Shown here: positions 44,286-55,213 of the stretch, piece after piece
Layout: each line of letters starts with the position of its first letter
Position numbering within the stretch: position 1 is the stretch's first letter
Source: Gamarada debralockiae
Taxonomy: Eukaryota > Ascomycota > Leotiomycetes > Helotiales > Hyphodiscaceae
Direction of reading: 5' to 3'
Length of the DNA: 64,000 nt
Assembly: GCA_002803225.1 (NCBI GenBank)
Contig: NXFV01001717.1
Coordinates: 1 to 64,000, forward strand
The notes under the pieces: model-generated
Database searches by the model: none
What the model saw: the letters and a program-made list of their open reading frames with translations, nothing else
Told to the model about the DNA's origin: nothing
Program-made: the position numbers and the translations under genes

Positions 44286-46229
44286 TCACTTCTTCGGCAA
44301 AGCTGGAGGGAGCATCTTCCCAGCACCCGTATCGACTTTCTTATTAGGCGGGGGAGGCGGGCCCATACTGCCATTCGTACTCCCACTACCACCAACCTGC
44401 GTGAAAGTACCTCCCTTAAACCACCTATCCTCCTCCGCCTTCCTCTTCCGACTCATCTCCGCCTGCATCTTCGGATCCACAAGCTCCAAACCCTGAACAG
44501 GTGTGAACGCCAACGAACTCGCTGTTCCTGCTCCTGCACCAGCCGTACTTCCCACGCCAGACGCTCTGAGACCCTTCCCTCTCAAATCTATGCCAGATCC
44601 AGTACCCTGTCCAAAGCCTCGAAGAGATGATGCAGAGCCACCAACTGGTGTAGCGGCGCCCCAGCCCTTGTTTTTTGCAGATAGCTTGGCTTTGGTACGT
44701 TGATCGATTTGCAAGTTGCGGATGCGTCCGTCGTTCGCTTGTCCGATCATACCGAGTCCTTTCGTGCCTTCACCTGTTCCGTAGCCGACTTCCTTTTCTT
44801 CTTTGCCGAATGCCATCCTGTTTTGTGCTTTTCGGAGATCTGTCATGGCGGTCGCCTCCTTGGCCTTCCGTGCTCTTCGTCCACCGCGTTTGCGCGCAGG
44901 CTTGTCATCTGGTGCTGGGAGTGCGCGCTGTCCTTTGTTAGGAGGTGGTTCGGTGAGCTTTTCGAGTCTTTCCAAACAGGCGGCTTTGAGCTCTTCACCC
45001 GTTGAGCCGTCGGTACTGTTATGCACCCTATCTACTCGCGCTGCCAGAACGACTTTTGCAGAGACGATGCGCATGGCTTGACGCTTTAGGTCGTTGGGTA
45101 TGCCGCGGATGATGGGGGAGTGGTAAAGGAAGCCTTGCTGTCTGACCCCGACATTAGTTGCAAATCCAGTACCGGATTGCTTCTTGGAGCCGAGGGGTGG
45201 GAGGTTGCAAGCTGGAGTTTTAGCTAGACCGGTTAGACCTCCCGCGAAGTTGAGGAGTTGTGCTGCTGTCAGAGATCCGATGAGTGCGGTCAAGTTTGGG
45301 GCGAAGAGGTTCATGCGTGATTGGACATAGTCGGTCAAGGTCTTCTTTGCCTTGTCGAGTGCCAATGTCATCTCGCATGCCCGCATAACTCTCTCCAACT
45401 CTATTGGTGTCATCTCTCGGCCTTTCGTGGTTGTTGCTTCGACTGTAACGATCATTACGGATGGGCCATCCAACACCGACCTCAAAGTGGCACCTAACCG
45501 ATTGTCCTTCGAAGTTTGGAGCGCTTTCATGCTCTCTCCATCCATAGGGCCATTTCCAATGATAGTCACGACCTTGGCATAATCTAAAGGATTGCCAACC
45601 AAAGTCTCCAGCTCAGGAAAGCGAATCGAGTAATGGTCTCGGATGAACTTGTGAACGAGGATAATTTCGGTATCGATGGACGTCGAGAGGGTATTCGACT
45701 GTGTCAAAAGGTGATATTCGGGATTGTCCTCGATCGAGCCGACAAACGTAGTCTGTTTCTCGGGTGGTAATGATTGAAAATGTGCGATTTTCTGTAACGT
45801 CGGGAGGATGTCAGGGCTAATGCGCGAAAGAGAAGATGTAAACCTTGGGTCTTCTAAACACGAAGGATAGGGAGGGATGGGAGTACTAACCTCTAAGACT
45901 GGCTCTAGAGTCTTCATCAATCCTGCGACGCTCCGAACGTCGTCCACCCCGCCCAACTGCATCTTCTCGACCTTGGCTTTCGTTTCCTCTTCATCCTCGA
46001 CGTCCAGTTCAGACATCTGAGCCCCCACCATCTCCTCATCTTCGTCGACATCTTCCTCGTCTCCATCTAGCTCCATGCTCCCATTCGCGCCTGTAATCCC
46101 AGTCGCGTGGCCATTCAAGCCTGACTTTGAGTCTTCGTTGTCTGGAAAAGGTCCTCCATTCTGCTGGTCCTCGCCCTCGGAGCCAGAGTCCTCGAAATCT
46201 TGTAAAAGTTCATCTGCGAGGGTCGACAT
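44286..46229 (-). CDS. PRP31: PRP31, U4/U6 snRNP pre-mRNA splicing factor
   Basis: Two exons, 46229-45891 and 45791-44286, give 614 residues. The N-terminus is acidic (MSTLADELLQDFEDSGSEGE). The NOSIC/Nop region includes FQSLPPEKQTTFVGSIEDNP, YHLLTQSNTLS, FPELETLVGNPLDYAKVV, NLTALIGSLTAAQLLNFAGG and GVRQQGFLYHSPIIRGIP. The C-terminal Prp31-specific part has KPARKRGGRRARK and RKAQNRMAFGKEE. Prp31 bridges the U4 snRNA-15.5K particle and U5 in the tri-snRNP. The 99-nt intron (GTTAGT ... GTTACAG) is a multiple of three and stop-free, so an unspliced reading adds 33 residues; removing it joins EPVLE to KIAHFQSLPP as in homologues. The start is at MSTLADELL rather than an in-frame Met 45 codons upstream. 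Confidence 0.94.
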   Translation of the reverse strand: MSTLADELLQDFEDSGSEGEDQQNGGPFPDNEDSKSGLNGHATGITGANGSMELDGDEEDVDEDEEMVGAQMSELDVEDEEETKAKVEKMQLGGVDDVRSVAGLMKTLEPVLEVSTPIPPYPSCLEDPRFTSSLSRISPDILPTLQKIAHFQSLPPEKQTTFVGSIEDNPEYHLLTQSNTLSTSIDTEIILVHKFIRDHYSIRFPELETLVGNPLDYAKVVTIIGNGPMDGESMKALQTSKDNRLGATLRSVLDGPSVMIVTVEATTTKGREMTPIELERVMRACEMTLALDKAKKTLTDYVQSRMNLFAPNLTALIGSLTAAQLLNFAGGLTGLAKTPACNLPPLGSKKQSGTGFATNVGVRQQGFLYHSPIIRGIPNDLKRQAMRIVSAKVVLAARVDRVHNSTDGSTGEELKAACLERLEKLTEPPPNKGQRALPAPDDKPARKRGGRRARKAKEATAMTDLRKAQNRMAFGKEEKEVGYGTGEGTKGLGMIGQANDGRIRNLQIDQRTKAKLSAKNKGWGAATPVGGSASSLRGFGQGTGSGIDLRGKGLRASGVGSTAGAGAGTASSLAFTPVQGLELVDPKMQAEMSRKRKAEEDRWFKGGTFTQVGGSGSTNGSMGPPPPPNKKVDTGAGKMLPPALPKK

Positions 46230-46572
46230 CTTGACTTGATGGTTTTTGGGACGGTCGTGGTTAACGAAACTTTCCAAGGCATCGACGTTGGAGAAGTTGG
46301 CGATTTTCCGCAAAGGCAAGCACGCTACGGCGAATTTAAATTCCGACCGACGCAGCCTTGCCAAATCAGGAAAATCTCCAACTAACTTTGTTCAGTCGAT
46401 TTCCCGACTGGAATGTACCTCATTCCGATAATTTACACATCCACTCGTCGAGGCGTCACACCTCTTGTTCAATTCTTCTAGATCACTTGTAATCAACCTA
46501 AGATCTCCGAAAACACTTTCCTCTTCCGACCTACCAACCTCAACACCTCCATCGTCTCGAAACACCACCGCC
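46230..46572. promoter_or_regulatory. Bidirectional promoter of PRP31 and CLF1
   Basis: 343 bp separate the two divergent start codons, so both core promoters and leaders must lie here. Direct sequence motifs were not assigned. The right part is C/T-rich (CCTCAACACCTCCATCG). Confidence 0.7.
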
Positions 46573-48684
46573 ATGGAATCTACTCGTGGACCCCCGAGGG
46601 TCAAGAACAAGGCGGCCAGTGCGATCCAGATATCTGCTGAGCAGCTCCTTCGAGAAGCCGTCGATCGTCAAGAACCCGGTGTCCAGGCGCCTACTCAGCG
46701 ATTTGCTGATCTGGAAGAGCTCCATGAATTCCAAGGCAGAAAGCGTGCGGAGTTCGAGAAATATGTGCGGATTAATAGGATTAATATGAACAACTGGATG
46801 CGATATGCGCAATGGGAGCTGGAGCAGAAGGAATTCATGAGGGCAAGATCCATCTTCGAAAGAGCTGTGGATGTCGACGCAACATCTGTCACATTGTGGC
46901 TTCGGTACATCGATGCGGAGGTGAAAACGAGGAACATCAATCATGCGCGGAACTTGCTGGATCGAGCGGTCACTATCCTGCCCCGGGTCGACAAGCTGTG
47001 GTATAAGTACGTCTACATGGAGGAGATGCTTAACAACGTCCCGGGAGCGCGACAAGTTTTTGAACGATGGATGTCTTGGGAGCCCGATGAGGCAGCTTGG
47101 GGCAGCTATATCAAGCTTGAGAAGCGATATGGCGAATTTCAGAGAGCTCGGGAGATCTTCCAGAGATTTACAATGGTTCATCCAGAGCCGAGAAATTGGA
47201 TCAAATGGGCCAGATTCGAAGAGGAGTATGGGACAAGTGATCTTGTGAGAGAAGTTTTTGGAAATGCTGTTGAGACATTGGGTGACGATTTCATGGACGA
47301 GCGCCTGTTCATCGCCTATGCGAGATATGAGGCGAAATTGAAGGAGTACGAGCGTGCGAGGTCAATTTACAAATATGCCTTGGACCGCCTGCCACGATCG
47401 AAGTCACTTGCCCTCCACAAGGCTTATACAACCTTTGAGAAGCAGTTTGGCGATCAAGAAGGCGTGGAGGAAGTCATTCTCTCCAAACGACGAGTCCAAT
47501 ACGAAGAGCAAATCAAGGAGAATCCAAAGAATTACGATGCTTGGTTCGACTATGCCAGGCTAGAGGAGATCTCAGGGGATGCGGACCGAATTCGCGACGT
47601 CTACGAAAGAGCAATTGCTCAAATCCCACCAACACAGGAGAAGCGACATTGGCGACGGTACATTTATCTCTGGATTGACTATGCACTCTGGGAAGAATTG
47701 AAGGCCGAAGACGTGGAGCGTGCAAGGCAGGTCTACCAGGAATGTCTGAAGCTCATTCCGCACAAGAAATTTACCTTTGCCAAGATATGGCTTTTGAAGG
47801 CGCAGTTTGAGATGCGTCAGAACAACCTCCAGGAAGCCAGAAAGACCCTGGGTCGAGCAATCGGCATGTGTCCCAAGGACAAACTCTTCAAGGGCTATAT
47901 TGAGCTTGAACTGAAGCTTTTCGAGTTTGTACGATGCCGAACTCTTTACGAAAAGTACATCCAATGGAATACCTCGAATTGCCAAGCTTGGATCAAGTTC
48001 GCTGAACTGGAGAGAGGTCTGGATGATTTGGAGCGGGCACGAGCAATCTACGAGCTGGCAACCAGTCAACAAGTTCTCGACATGCCAGAGCTGCTTTGGA
48101 AATCATACATTGATTTCGAGGAAGAAGAGAAGGAGTATGAGCGGGCTCGAGACCTGTACGAGAGATTATTAGAGAAGACCGATCACGTCAAGGTTTGGAT
48201 CAGCTATGCTCACTTCGAGATCAACGTTCCGGACGAAGGCGAAGAAGAGGCAGAAGAAGAAGAAGAGAAGCCCGTCAGCGAACAGGCCAAGTCCCGCGCA
48301 AGGAAGGTCTTCGAGAGAGCACTCAAGAGCATGAAGGACAAGGATCTCAAGGAAGAGGTATGGAGACCCAGAGACTCGGACCTGTTGAAGAAGATATTAA
48401 CAAGAGAACAGAGAGTTACCTTGCTCAATGCTTGGCTTTCATTTGAGCGAACCCATGGCTCGGAAGAAGATATCGAGAAGGTGCAGAAACAAATGCCGCG
48501 AAAGACCAAGAGGCGCCGCAAGTTGGACGACGACAGTTACGAGGAGTACATCGATTATGTGTTCCCCGCAGACGATAGACAAACGGCGAATCTTTCAAAT
48601 TTGCTTGCCCGAGCTCAAGCTTGGAAGCAATCTGGAGGTTCTGCTGGGAATGCCACAGGTGGAGAAGCTGCAGAGGGAGATTAG
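46573..48684 (+). CDS. CLF1: CLF1/SYF3 (crooked-neck-like) splicing factor
   Basis: One exon, 703 residues from [20 protein letters not shown]. The body is a run of HAT (half-a-TPR) repeats, each with the W-x2-Y/F-x5-E and RAR-x2-F/Y-E-R-A pattern ([56 protein letters not shown]). An acidic insertion lies near 555-575 ([14 protein letters not shown]). The C-terminus has a basic patch ([13 protein letters not shown]) followed by [12 protein letters not shown], conserved in this family. Clf1 is a core NineTeen-complex protein that scaffolds spliceosome activation in the nucleus. A longer open frame begins 36 codons upstream, but those residues are not family-like. It shares its promoter region with PRP31. 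Confidence 0.95.
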   Translation: MESTRGPPRVKNKAASAIQISAEQLLREAVDRQEPGVQAPTQRFADLEELHEFQGRKRAEFEKYVRINRINMNNWMRYAQWELEQKEFMRARSIFERAVDVDATSVTLWLRYIDAEVKTRNINHARNLLDRAVTILPRVDKLWYKYVYMEEMLNNVPGARQVFERWMSWEPDEAAWGSYIKLEKRYGEFQRAREIFQRFTMVHPEPRNWIKWARFEEEYGTSDLVREVFGNAVETLGDDFMDERLFIAYARYEAKLKEYERARSIYKYALDRLPRSKSLALHKAYTTFEKQFGDQEGVEEVILSKRRVQYEEQIKENPKNYDAWFDYARLEEISGDADRIRDVYERAIAQIPPTQEKRHWRRYIYLWIDYALWEELKAEDVERARQVYQECLKLIPHKKFTFAKIWLLKAQFEMRQNNLQEARKTLGRAIGMCPKDKLFKGYIELELKLFEFVRCRTLYEKYIQWNTSNCQAWIKFAELERGLDDLERARAIYELATSQQVLDMPELLWKSYIDFEEEEKEYERARDLYERLLEKTDHVKVWISYAHFEINVPDEGEEEAEEEEEKPVSEQAKSRARKVFERALKSMKDKDLKEEVWRPRDSDLLKKILTREQRVTLLNAWLSFERTHGSEEDIEKVQKQMPRKTKRRRKLDDDSYEEYIDYVFPADDRQTANLSNLLARAQAWKQSGGSAGNATGGEAAEGD

Positions 48685-49080
48685 GCCAAAGTTTTATATC
48701 GGCGAGATCATCGTCGTCCGGTAGAATTGTAGAGATAGCTGATTCAGTAGCATAGCCCCAAAGAAAGGTTGCACTCTGACTTCACAATGACAAATCGCTA
48801 CTCATTCCCCGTGAAAATCGAAGTTGGAAATAATCTGTTTGTTCATAACACATATAGTTCGACGTTGCAATCCCAAGGTCTAACACAATGCTCCCTCTCT
48901 CCTCTCCAGGCCCCCAACCCCAGCGCCACTTTGGCAATAATCCTTTGGGAATCCATAACAGCAACAAACAACAGCACAATTCAAAACAGGTATATCTCAA
49001 ACGCCAGCATTGCTCCAACCCCATAATCATAACAGTACACATGAGTCGTCCCGTAATCCCAACTCTCCTATTAGGCCCAT
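48685..49080. other. Convergent 3' flanks
   Basis: 396 bp between the stop codons of CLF1 and the GST gene. Nothing recognised. Confidence 0.5.
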
Positions 49081-50153
49081 TCACGGTAATCCATAACCTC
49101 CGTTGACTGCGTCCGCAAGTTCCGAAGTATTAGGACGGTTCTGAGCGTATCGCTCATAACTATCAATGTAAAGTTCATCCAAACTTGTCGTGTTCTTGAC
49201 ATGCTCGTTGTTCTCCACTGCCTCCAACCAGCGTCCCCATCTGCTGCCCGGAGTTGGGTCTGGCCATCCTCGGTAATGCTTTAACACCTTGGAGAAGCGG
49301 ATCATCCAGGGTGCGAATTGGACGTCGACATACGTGAGTTGTGACCCAAGGAAGAACGGACCTTCCAGGTCAGAAACTTCGACAATCTTCGCAATCTCGG
49401 CTTGCAACTTCTTGGTGTTCTCGACTTGCTTGTTGAAGTCTTGAGCTTGGAGTAGGTGGTAGAATGCGGGGACAATGTTTCGATTGATCTGTAACTTGTC
49501 AGTCAAAGTTGTGTATGGATGCGTTAAGACTCACGTGATCGCTCCAGAGTCTGCAAGTAGCTCGCAGTTGAGGATTGTTTTGGGGAAGAAGCGGGGGTCC
49601 ACCTAGATCCTCTAGCTATAAAGCATTGGTCAGTACTGCTGCCATCGAGGTAAGACTGGGAAACGTACGTATTCCATCAAAACAGTGCTTTCACCGCAAC
49701 CCCAATCTCCGTGACGAATTCCTGGAACCAATCCTCGAGGATTGACATCCAGAAGAGCCTGTGGTTTCTTATATGGGTCGGTCTCGATATACTGGTATTG
49801 CATTCCTTTGGCTTCCAAGGCAACCCAGACGCGCTGTACAAAGGGGCTGGAGAAGTAAATGTTAGTTGAGTCGTGGGGTAGGGCTGACGTCACAGCTGGC
49901 TGCCGAACTGAGTAGAAGAAGATTGGACTCACCAAAAACAGCTTCCAAACAACTTCAACTCGTGATCCTTAGAATGCTTTCTCACCGTAGCCAAAGCACT
50001 ACCGCTGGCCTTCTTGTGATAAGTCTTCTGCTCCGCAGCGTCAGTCATGGTGCTAAATGATGATGTGCCTCTGCTCCGATAGCTCAAAACACGCAAGGAA
50101 ATATGCGAACGTTTGAACATGTTGCGAGAGGAAGTAGAAGCAGTAAAAGCCAT
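49081..50153 (-). CDS. Glutathione S-transferase, cysteine-type (omega-like)
   Basis: Four exons (50153-49933, 49846-49669, 49615-49535, 49488-49081) give 295 residues from the upstream Met. The active-site motif FCPFVQRVWVALEAKG spans the first splice (LFGSCF to CPFVQR), giving a catalytic cysteine as in omega/GTO-type GSTs. The thioredoxin-fold half continues with NPRGLVPGIRHG and ESTVLMEYLEDLGG. The helical half includes LWSDHINRNIVPAFYHLLQA and DLEGPFFLGSQLTYVDV. Such enzymes act as thiol transferases or dehydroascorbate reductases. Two in-frame starts exist: at 50153 the protein gains a 35-residue basic, Ser-rich leader (MAFTASTSSRNMFKRSH) that looks mitochondrial; at 50048 it begins MTDAAEQKTYHKKASG, a more usual cytosolic start. 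Dual localisation is therefore possible. Introns are 86, 53 and 46 nt. Confidence 0.88.
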
Positions 50154-50219
50154 GATGTAGTCTCTTATAAACTTGCCGAATACCCTAATGAAGAGGGTTC
50201 GTAGGGATTAAGACTCCAA

Positions 50220-51480
50220 TCAATTTAGGACTGGTCCGGAGCTTAAGCTGCTTGCATAAAAGGTCCTCGCTGCTCTAGCCTTGCCCACAGCGAAAGATAG
50301 CTTCTGTTTGGGGAGAACGATAGCAATTTATGAAATGTGCCGATGCGACAACTCACCTGGGTTTTCTTTTCCTCTTTATCCTTCTTCATGAGAAAACGTT
50401 GCACGCTATTCTTCTTGACACGATCGCTTTCCACCAACGTGTGTTTATGAGGTCCTGCAACACCATCTCCCTTGCCATTTCCACCATTACCATTGACACG
50501 CTGAATTGTATAATATCGTTGACCCGTAGCGCCCGGATGGCTGGGTGCAATTGCAGCATTGACGAGGGGCATTCCGAACTGCTGTTGTTGATGCATGGCC
50601 TGAGCTCCTGGCTGTCCTGGCGCAAAGAAGTTGTTGCTCTGTGCTGGATCTGGGTGACCACCGTCAGGTGCAAAATCCGGGCGTAGCATAGCGCCAGGAA
50701 AGTACTCCGTAATCTTGATCTTGACATCGCAGAGATCACGTTCTCGGGCAGTACGCTTGCGCTTCTTCTTATTTGGATCGTCGGACTTGGGGGTTCCTGG
50801 TGGTCGTCCCTTGAGTCGGCAGTCCCAATAATGAGAGACAAAGGGTTTGCGCTTATAGCGTTGGGTTGATCGGTGGGAGTACACATTGTCGACGTGAGGA
50901 AAGTATGTTTCAAATCTAGACCCGCCAGGTCAATTATTTTCTCATCTTTATCGCGGGTACGGGCATACTCTTCTTCGCTCAAGGTAATTACATCGTCCAC
51001 ATTGAAGAGCTTTTGACGCCATTCATCAAGATTTGGAGGGTCAATAACAAGCTTGCTACTCAAGTGACCATTGCTCTTCTGATCTGCGCCATCGGGTGAT
51101 CCAAAGATGTCCTCTTCCTGTTGCAGACGACCAATTGAGTTGTGCTGGATTGGACCAGTTGTCAAGATGCCGAATTGGCCAGCTCCAGTGTGCTGATGCG
51201 GGGTATGAGGGCTGCCATTGCTCTGAACTTGCATAGGCCGGTGTCCATGGTTGCGATCGAAAGGATTCGGAGTCTGAAAGGTATGTCCATTGGGATCTTG
51301 CAGTCGGAGGTCCTGGTGAAACACAGGGTCGTTATCGTCGAGGCCGGTGAGGTCAAGACCAGCCTGTGACGGGAGATGACCTAAGTGTTGTTGGCCATGA
51401 TGGATTGCCTGGGCGGCTTGGGGTTGCAGTGTGCGATATGCGCCTGGTAGTTGCTGGTGAAGAACTTGGTCTGTCTCCAT
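50220..51480 (-). CDS. Conserved ascomycete protein of unknown function, basic central domain
   Basis: Three exons (51480-50969, 50915-50357, 50303-50220) joined across two 53-nt introns give 384 residues. The N-terminal third is Gln/His/Pro-rich (METDQVLHQQLPGAYRTLQP). Exon 1 ends at TLSEEE and splices into FETYFPHVDNVYSHRSTQRY, which leads a highly basic block (KRKPFVSHYWDCRLKGRPPG, PNKKKRKRTARERDLCDVKI) that I recognise as conserved in filamentous ascomycetes without known function. After a Gln-rich stretch it closes with DRVKKNSVQRFLMKKDKEEK and KKTQKLSFAVGKARAARTF. The basic block suggests a nuclear, possibly DNA- or RNA-binding role; this is inference. The start at METDQ is chosen because upstream in-frame residues look non-conserved. 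The last exon is the least certain: without the second intron the protein ends 34 residues past the KKTQ donor instead. Confidence 0.72.
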
Positions 51481-52196
51481 CGCGACTTGAGCACGGAACT
51501 TTAGGAAAGCCGTTCGCGTTGCTGCTTTATGGATTGAGGTTGTTCGCAAAGGACGGCCAGACCGCACCGCGACAAACAGCCCACTCATTTCAATCCTCTT
51601 GAGGCTTTCGCTACGAGAGCCAATGAGGTTGAGTGTCGATGAATTTACTTGGTCCGTGCCCATTGGGCCTGGCTAAGCCGACACTCAAACATTAAAGGGA
51701 CGATCTCTATTGCTTGAATTTACTATTAAGGTGGCACAAAATTCCGGATGATATTGGAGTGGCTCAGTATGGTCATTGAAAGAAATGGTATTTTGTCTCT
51801 ATTCCTCTTTCAAGTGCACATTGTTGTCAAACCAAGTGGTTGCTCTACCAGGATGTGCCAACGAAAGAGAACTGTTTGTCTAAGACAATTCTTACCATTC
51901 TAGCCAGTAGAAGACCAGATTTCTTGTCTGCAAATCAGTACGAAATTGAAGCAAGGTTGGCTGGATATCATTTCAAGTTCTAAGATTCTAATAGTCTAGA
52001 AACTACCTAGCGTTGAACACCTAACGTTCTCCCCAACCAGTTCTTTCAAGCCCTCGGTCTTCAATGACCAAATTACAGAATTACTTGGATTTTCTATCAT
52101 TGATTGATCACTTATGTTTTACACAGCGCAGCAAGTCGAAACCAGTACCTCAACTCAACAATACCGCACCACAAGCTCTCTTTGGGTATCGCCGGC
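51481..52196. other. Intergenic
   Basis: 716 bp with no gene recognised; it should contain the promoter of the preceding minus-strand gene and the 3' UTR of the PhoD-like gene. Confidence 0.5.
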
Positions 52197-55100
52197 CTAA
52201 ACCCTCTGATTAAAAGCACCTTGTACAGCATCTCTCTTCCTCAGGGTATTCTCCGCAGCTCCTTCATAGTGCAAGCGGGGAATTGTCATGCCGTAGCCCT
52301 GCGTCTTCCCCATTCTATCATGTTGATCCATCTCAACTCTAATCATTACATCCAAACTTCCATCCGAGTAAGCACCGTGCGTAGCGCTATTAGCAGCTTT
52401 ATGCTTAGTTCCTGCGTCCACTTCTCCCTTGTGGAGCCACGAATGCCCATCCTTGACTTTTGGGATGGTATCTGTGCGCATAGCAACTTCATCAGTACCT
52501 TCTACAGTACCACCGTTCACTGCGTTGCCATTCGTGCCTTGCCTCATTCCGGAGTTCTCGGTGATCATAGCCCAGTTTCGTGAAGGCATCGTTACATGAT
52601 TCGTGCTGGAGGTCTTGTTTGAGGTTCCAGGGCCCTTGTCGAAGAACCTCATGAGCGTTTCATCCGTGTTCTGGTCCAGATGATGGATCTTGTTTCTCCT
52701 TGCTAGCAGATTGGCAACCGCATGCGGAGGAGGTTTGTTGACGATAGCTGAGGAGATGATGTTTGCCATATAACGGTGGTCGCCGCTGATAGGGATGTTA
52801 AGCTTGGGATTCGAGTAAAATCGGCCGACAGCTGCAAGATGGACGTCTCCACCCAGAATACTAATGCGGACAGAGAATTCGGCCGCCAGGGCTTGAAGTT
52901 GTTTAACGAGATAGAGACGCTCCTTCTTATGGGCGCGGGCTGTGTAATGGTCATCGAGATCATCAAGAAGATCGACTGATCCGTCGAAATGGTTGAAGAA
53001 ACCCCCACCTAGGAAGAACATCAGTATTGGCAGTAATGCTGCGGTGCGTATCTCAATAGGGAAGAACCAACCAAAACCGAATCTCTTATTCAGGAACTTC
53101 ATAGGACCCATTATGGGGCTCGAGAAGATGTTTTCCAGCCATGTCAATCGCTACAAAGAGTCAATACAGGCAATTGCTTTGGAGCTTGCCGGGGAACTCA
53201 CGGGATAAGCAATAGGAATGCCCAAAAGTACAACCAGATGCTGAATAGGCGATGAAGAAGAAGCAGCGGCTCCGAGCTCTTGCCGCAATCTAGAGAATAT
53301 CACATCATAGGTCTCAGGGTAATTTACTTGATGTCTCGTACGCTACGTGTATTAGTTGAGTTGCAGTTTCCGGGGGGTTTTCATACCTCAGTTCGTGCAT
53401 CTATCCCGAAAAATCCAATCCTAGCCCCAAGTCTTGCATAGATACTTCGTGAATGTTCGGCTACATATGGCTTCGGCGCGTCAGCATACGTAAACCACTT
53501 CAGAATGATGACTTACGCCAGGTTTGGGACCAATGATGTAGCTTGAATCAGTGGATTTCTCTTGCAGAACAAAGGTGTTTTCAAGTTGTCTCTGGTCTGG
53601 GGCTGCACCTTCTGCGGACGTCGTTTGCAGAGCATCTTCGGGAGTTTCAGCGAACACTCGAGAACTATGGTGTACTACTCTACCTGTAGTGAATGTCGAT
53701 ACTGGCGGTGCAAGGTGGTGCTGAAAGAGGAGGTAATATTTGTGAGCTGTGCCACCAATACCTCGAAAGACTGCACATTGCATGAAATCGTCGGTATATG
53801 AACCAAAGCCGTCAATTATCTATAGCGGTGTCAGATGAGTGAAAGGCGCGTCGGTACAAGGGAAAATAAAGGGTATAGTTACATCATGGTCATCCCAAAG
53901 ATTCACCTGAGGTATCTTTCCATTGGCTGCTGCAAAAGGTTCAGTTCCGTACCTGTATCGGTCAGGAAGAGCTTCTTAAGGGACAGTCCAGAGTAGGCAA
54001 TGGATTGCAATACCATCGAATGTAGTTGTTGACATAATACTCGTCACACTCTCTTCTCAGCTCTTCCGGGAAGGGAAAGTCCCTCCTTTTCTTAGGATTT
54101 CCTATATTGGTCCACGGTCTCAGAGGCCCGTTGACCCGGATGCCGTCATTGTAGATCTGATCTCCTCCACCAAGCCTGCCGCCAATTAGTTGGCGCAATA
54201 GTTTTAACGAGTCCTTGATCTTACATGACATGGAAAGGAGTCTTCTGGTGGACTCGCATCACATCATTCCATAATGCAGCACCACTCCAAGCATCTTCAT
54301 CCGTACCAACACTAAATCCGTTACACGAATGAAACATGACTCTCATTGACTCGGAAATTGCTGGTATGAAAAAGCTCTGCTTGTCTGTCTTCGCGCCATT
54401 TATGAATTTCAAGCCAGGTATACTGTAGTCGCATTGGATCTCGGATTGTTGCATTCGAACTTGCAAGTCGAATCTCCAGAAAGTATTTGATGGATCGGAA
54501 TATAGCTTGGTGCCCGGCACCTTGATCCCTTCAGAGCCATTTACAGCATTCGTTGTGCCATTTGCTGTGCCATTTGCAAGATTGGCATTGCTCGGTACTT
54601 GCGAACTGGCCGCAGGGTCTTCGGAACTTGTGTAGTCGACCCCATTAACTGTTCCATGTGGCTCTCCCAGAGGTCCGTTTGAGCCATTGGCATTGCCTCC
54701 ACTCTCCGTAGGGAGGTTTTGAGATAGCAATGCTCCAGAGGCCTGATTCCTACCCGTTGTTTTCCATATCAATTGCGGTTCGGGTCCTCCACCAAGTCCT
54801 CCCCCCTTTGTAACGATCAAGACACTTCCAAACCACGTCTCGTTTTCCATGCGCCGGTAGTTCAGAAGCGGTCCGCACTTCACCTCCAACTCGGTATAGC
54901 TATCTGGAATATTATTCCCTGTTGAGCCGCCCTCTGTATGCCGTGCGCCTCCACTGTATGCATTTCCAGCAACCGCGATGGGCTTGTGTTTGTCGGCGCT
55001 CCCTGAGCCGGCAGACTTCGGAGACTCAACTCTTGAGCTGTTGAGGAAGTCTGCGAGGTCTCTACTGCCGTGCCTCTCATCTGCCTCGCGCGGACTTTGG

Positions 55101-55213
55101 TTGGCATGTCGAGCATAAGATCTGCTTTCCTGGTGTCGCCAGCGGTTGTCGGAAACATGAGTGTCTGCATGGTCTTTTCCATGGAGCACATTATCTCGAA
55201 TGTGCGAAGCCAT
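52197..55213 (-). CDS. Fungal PhoD-like metallophosphatase domain protein
   Basis: Eight exons (55213-54225, 54175-54014, 53952-53883, 53819-53517, 53470-53387, 53342-53202, 53150-53072, 53008-52197) give 879 residues. The first about 110 residues are disordered and Ser/His/Arg-rich. The catalytic region carries PhoD-type metal ligands: MLGGGDQIYND, VNLWDDHDIIDGFGSY, FFGIDARTERTRHQVNYPET and ISILGGDVHLAAVGRF. Other family blocks are FNHFDGSVDLLDDLDDHYTA and MANIISSAIVNKPPPHAVAN. The C-terminal 150 residues are variable. PhoD-type enzymes are alkaline phosphatases/phosphodiesterases using Fe/Ca; the fungal two-block form has no well-known substrate. No signal peptide or membrane segment is seen in the spliced product. 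A 63-nt intron (53009-53071) is stop-free and a multiple of three, so an unspliced reading hides it and creates a false hydrophobic segment (IRTAALLPILMFFLGGG). Confidence 0.92.

Noticed and set aside
46465..46572. 36-residue N-terminal extension of CLF1
   Set aside because: Residues are not family-like and overlap the short bidirectional promoter; the family start [14 protein letters not shown] is downstream.
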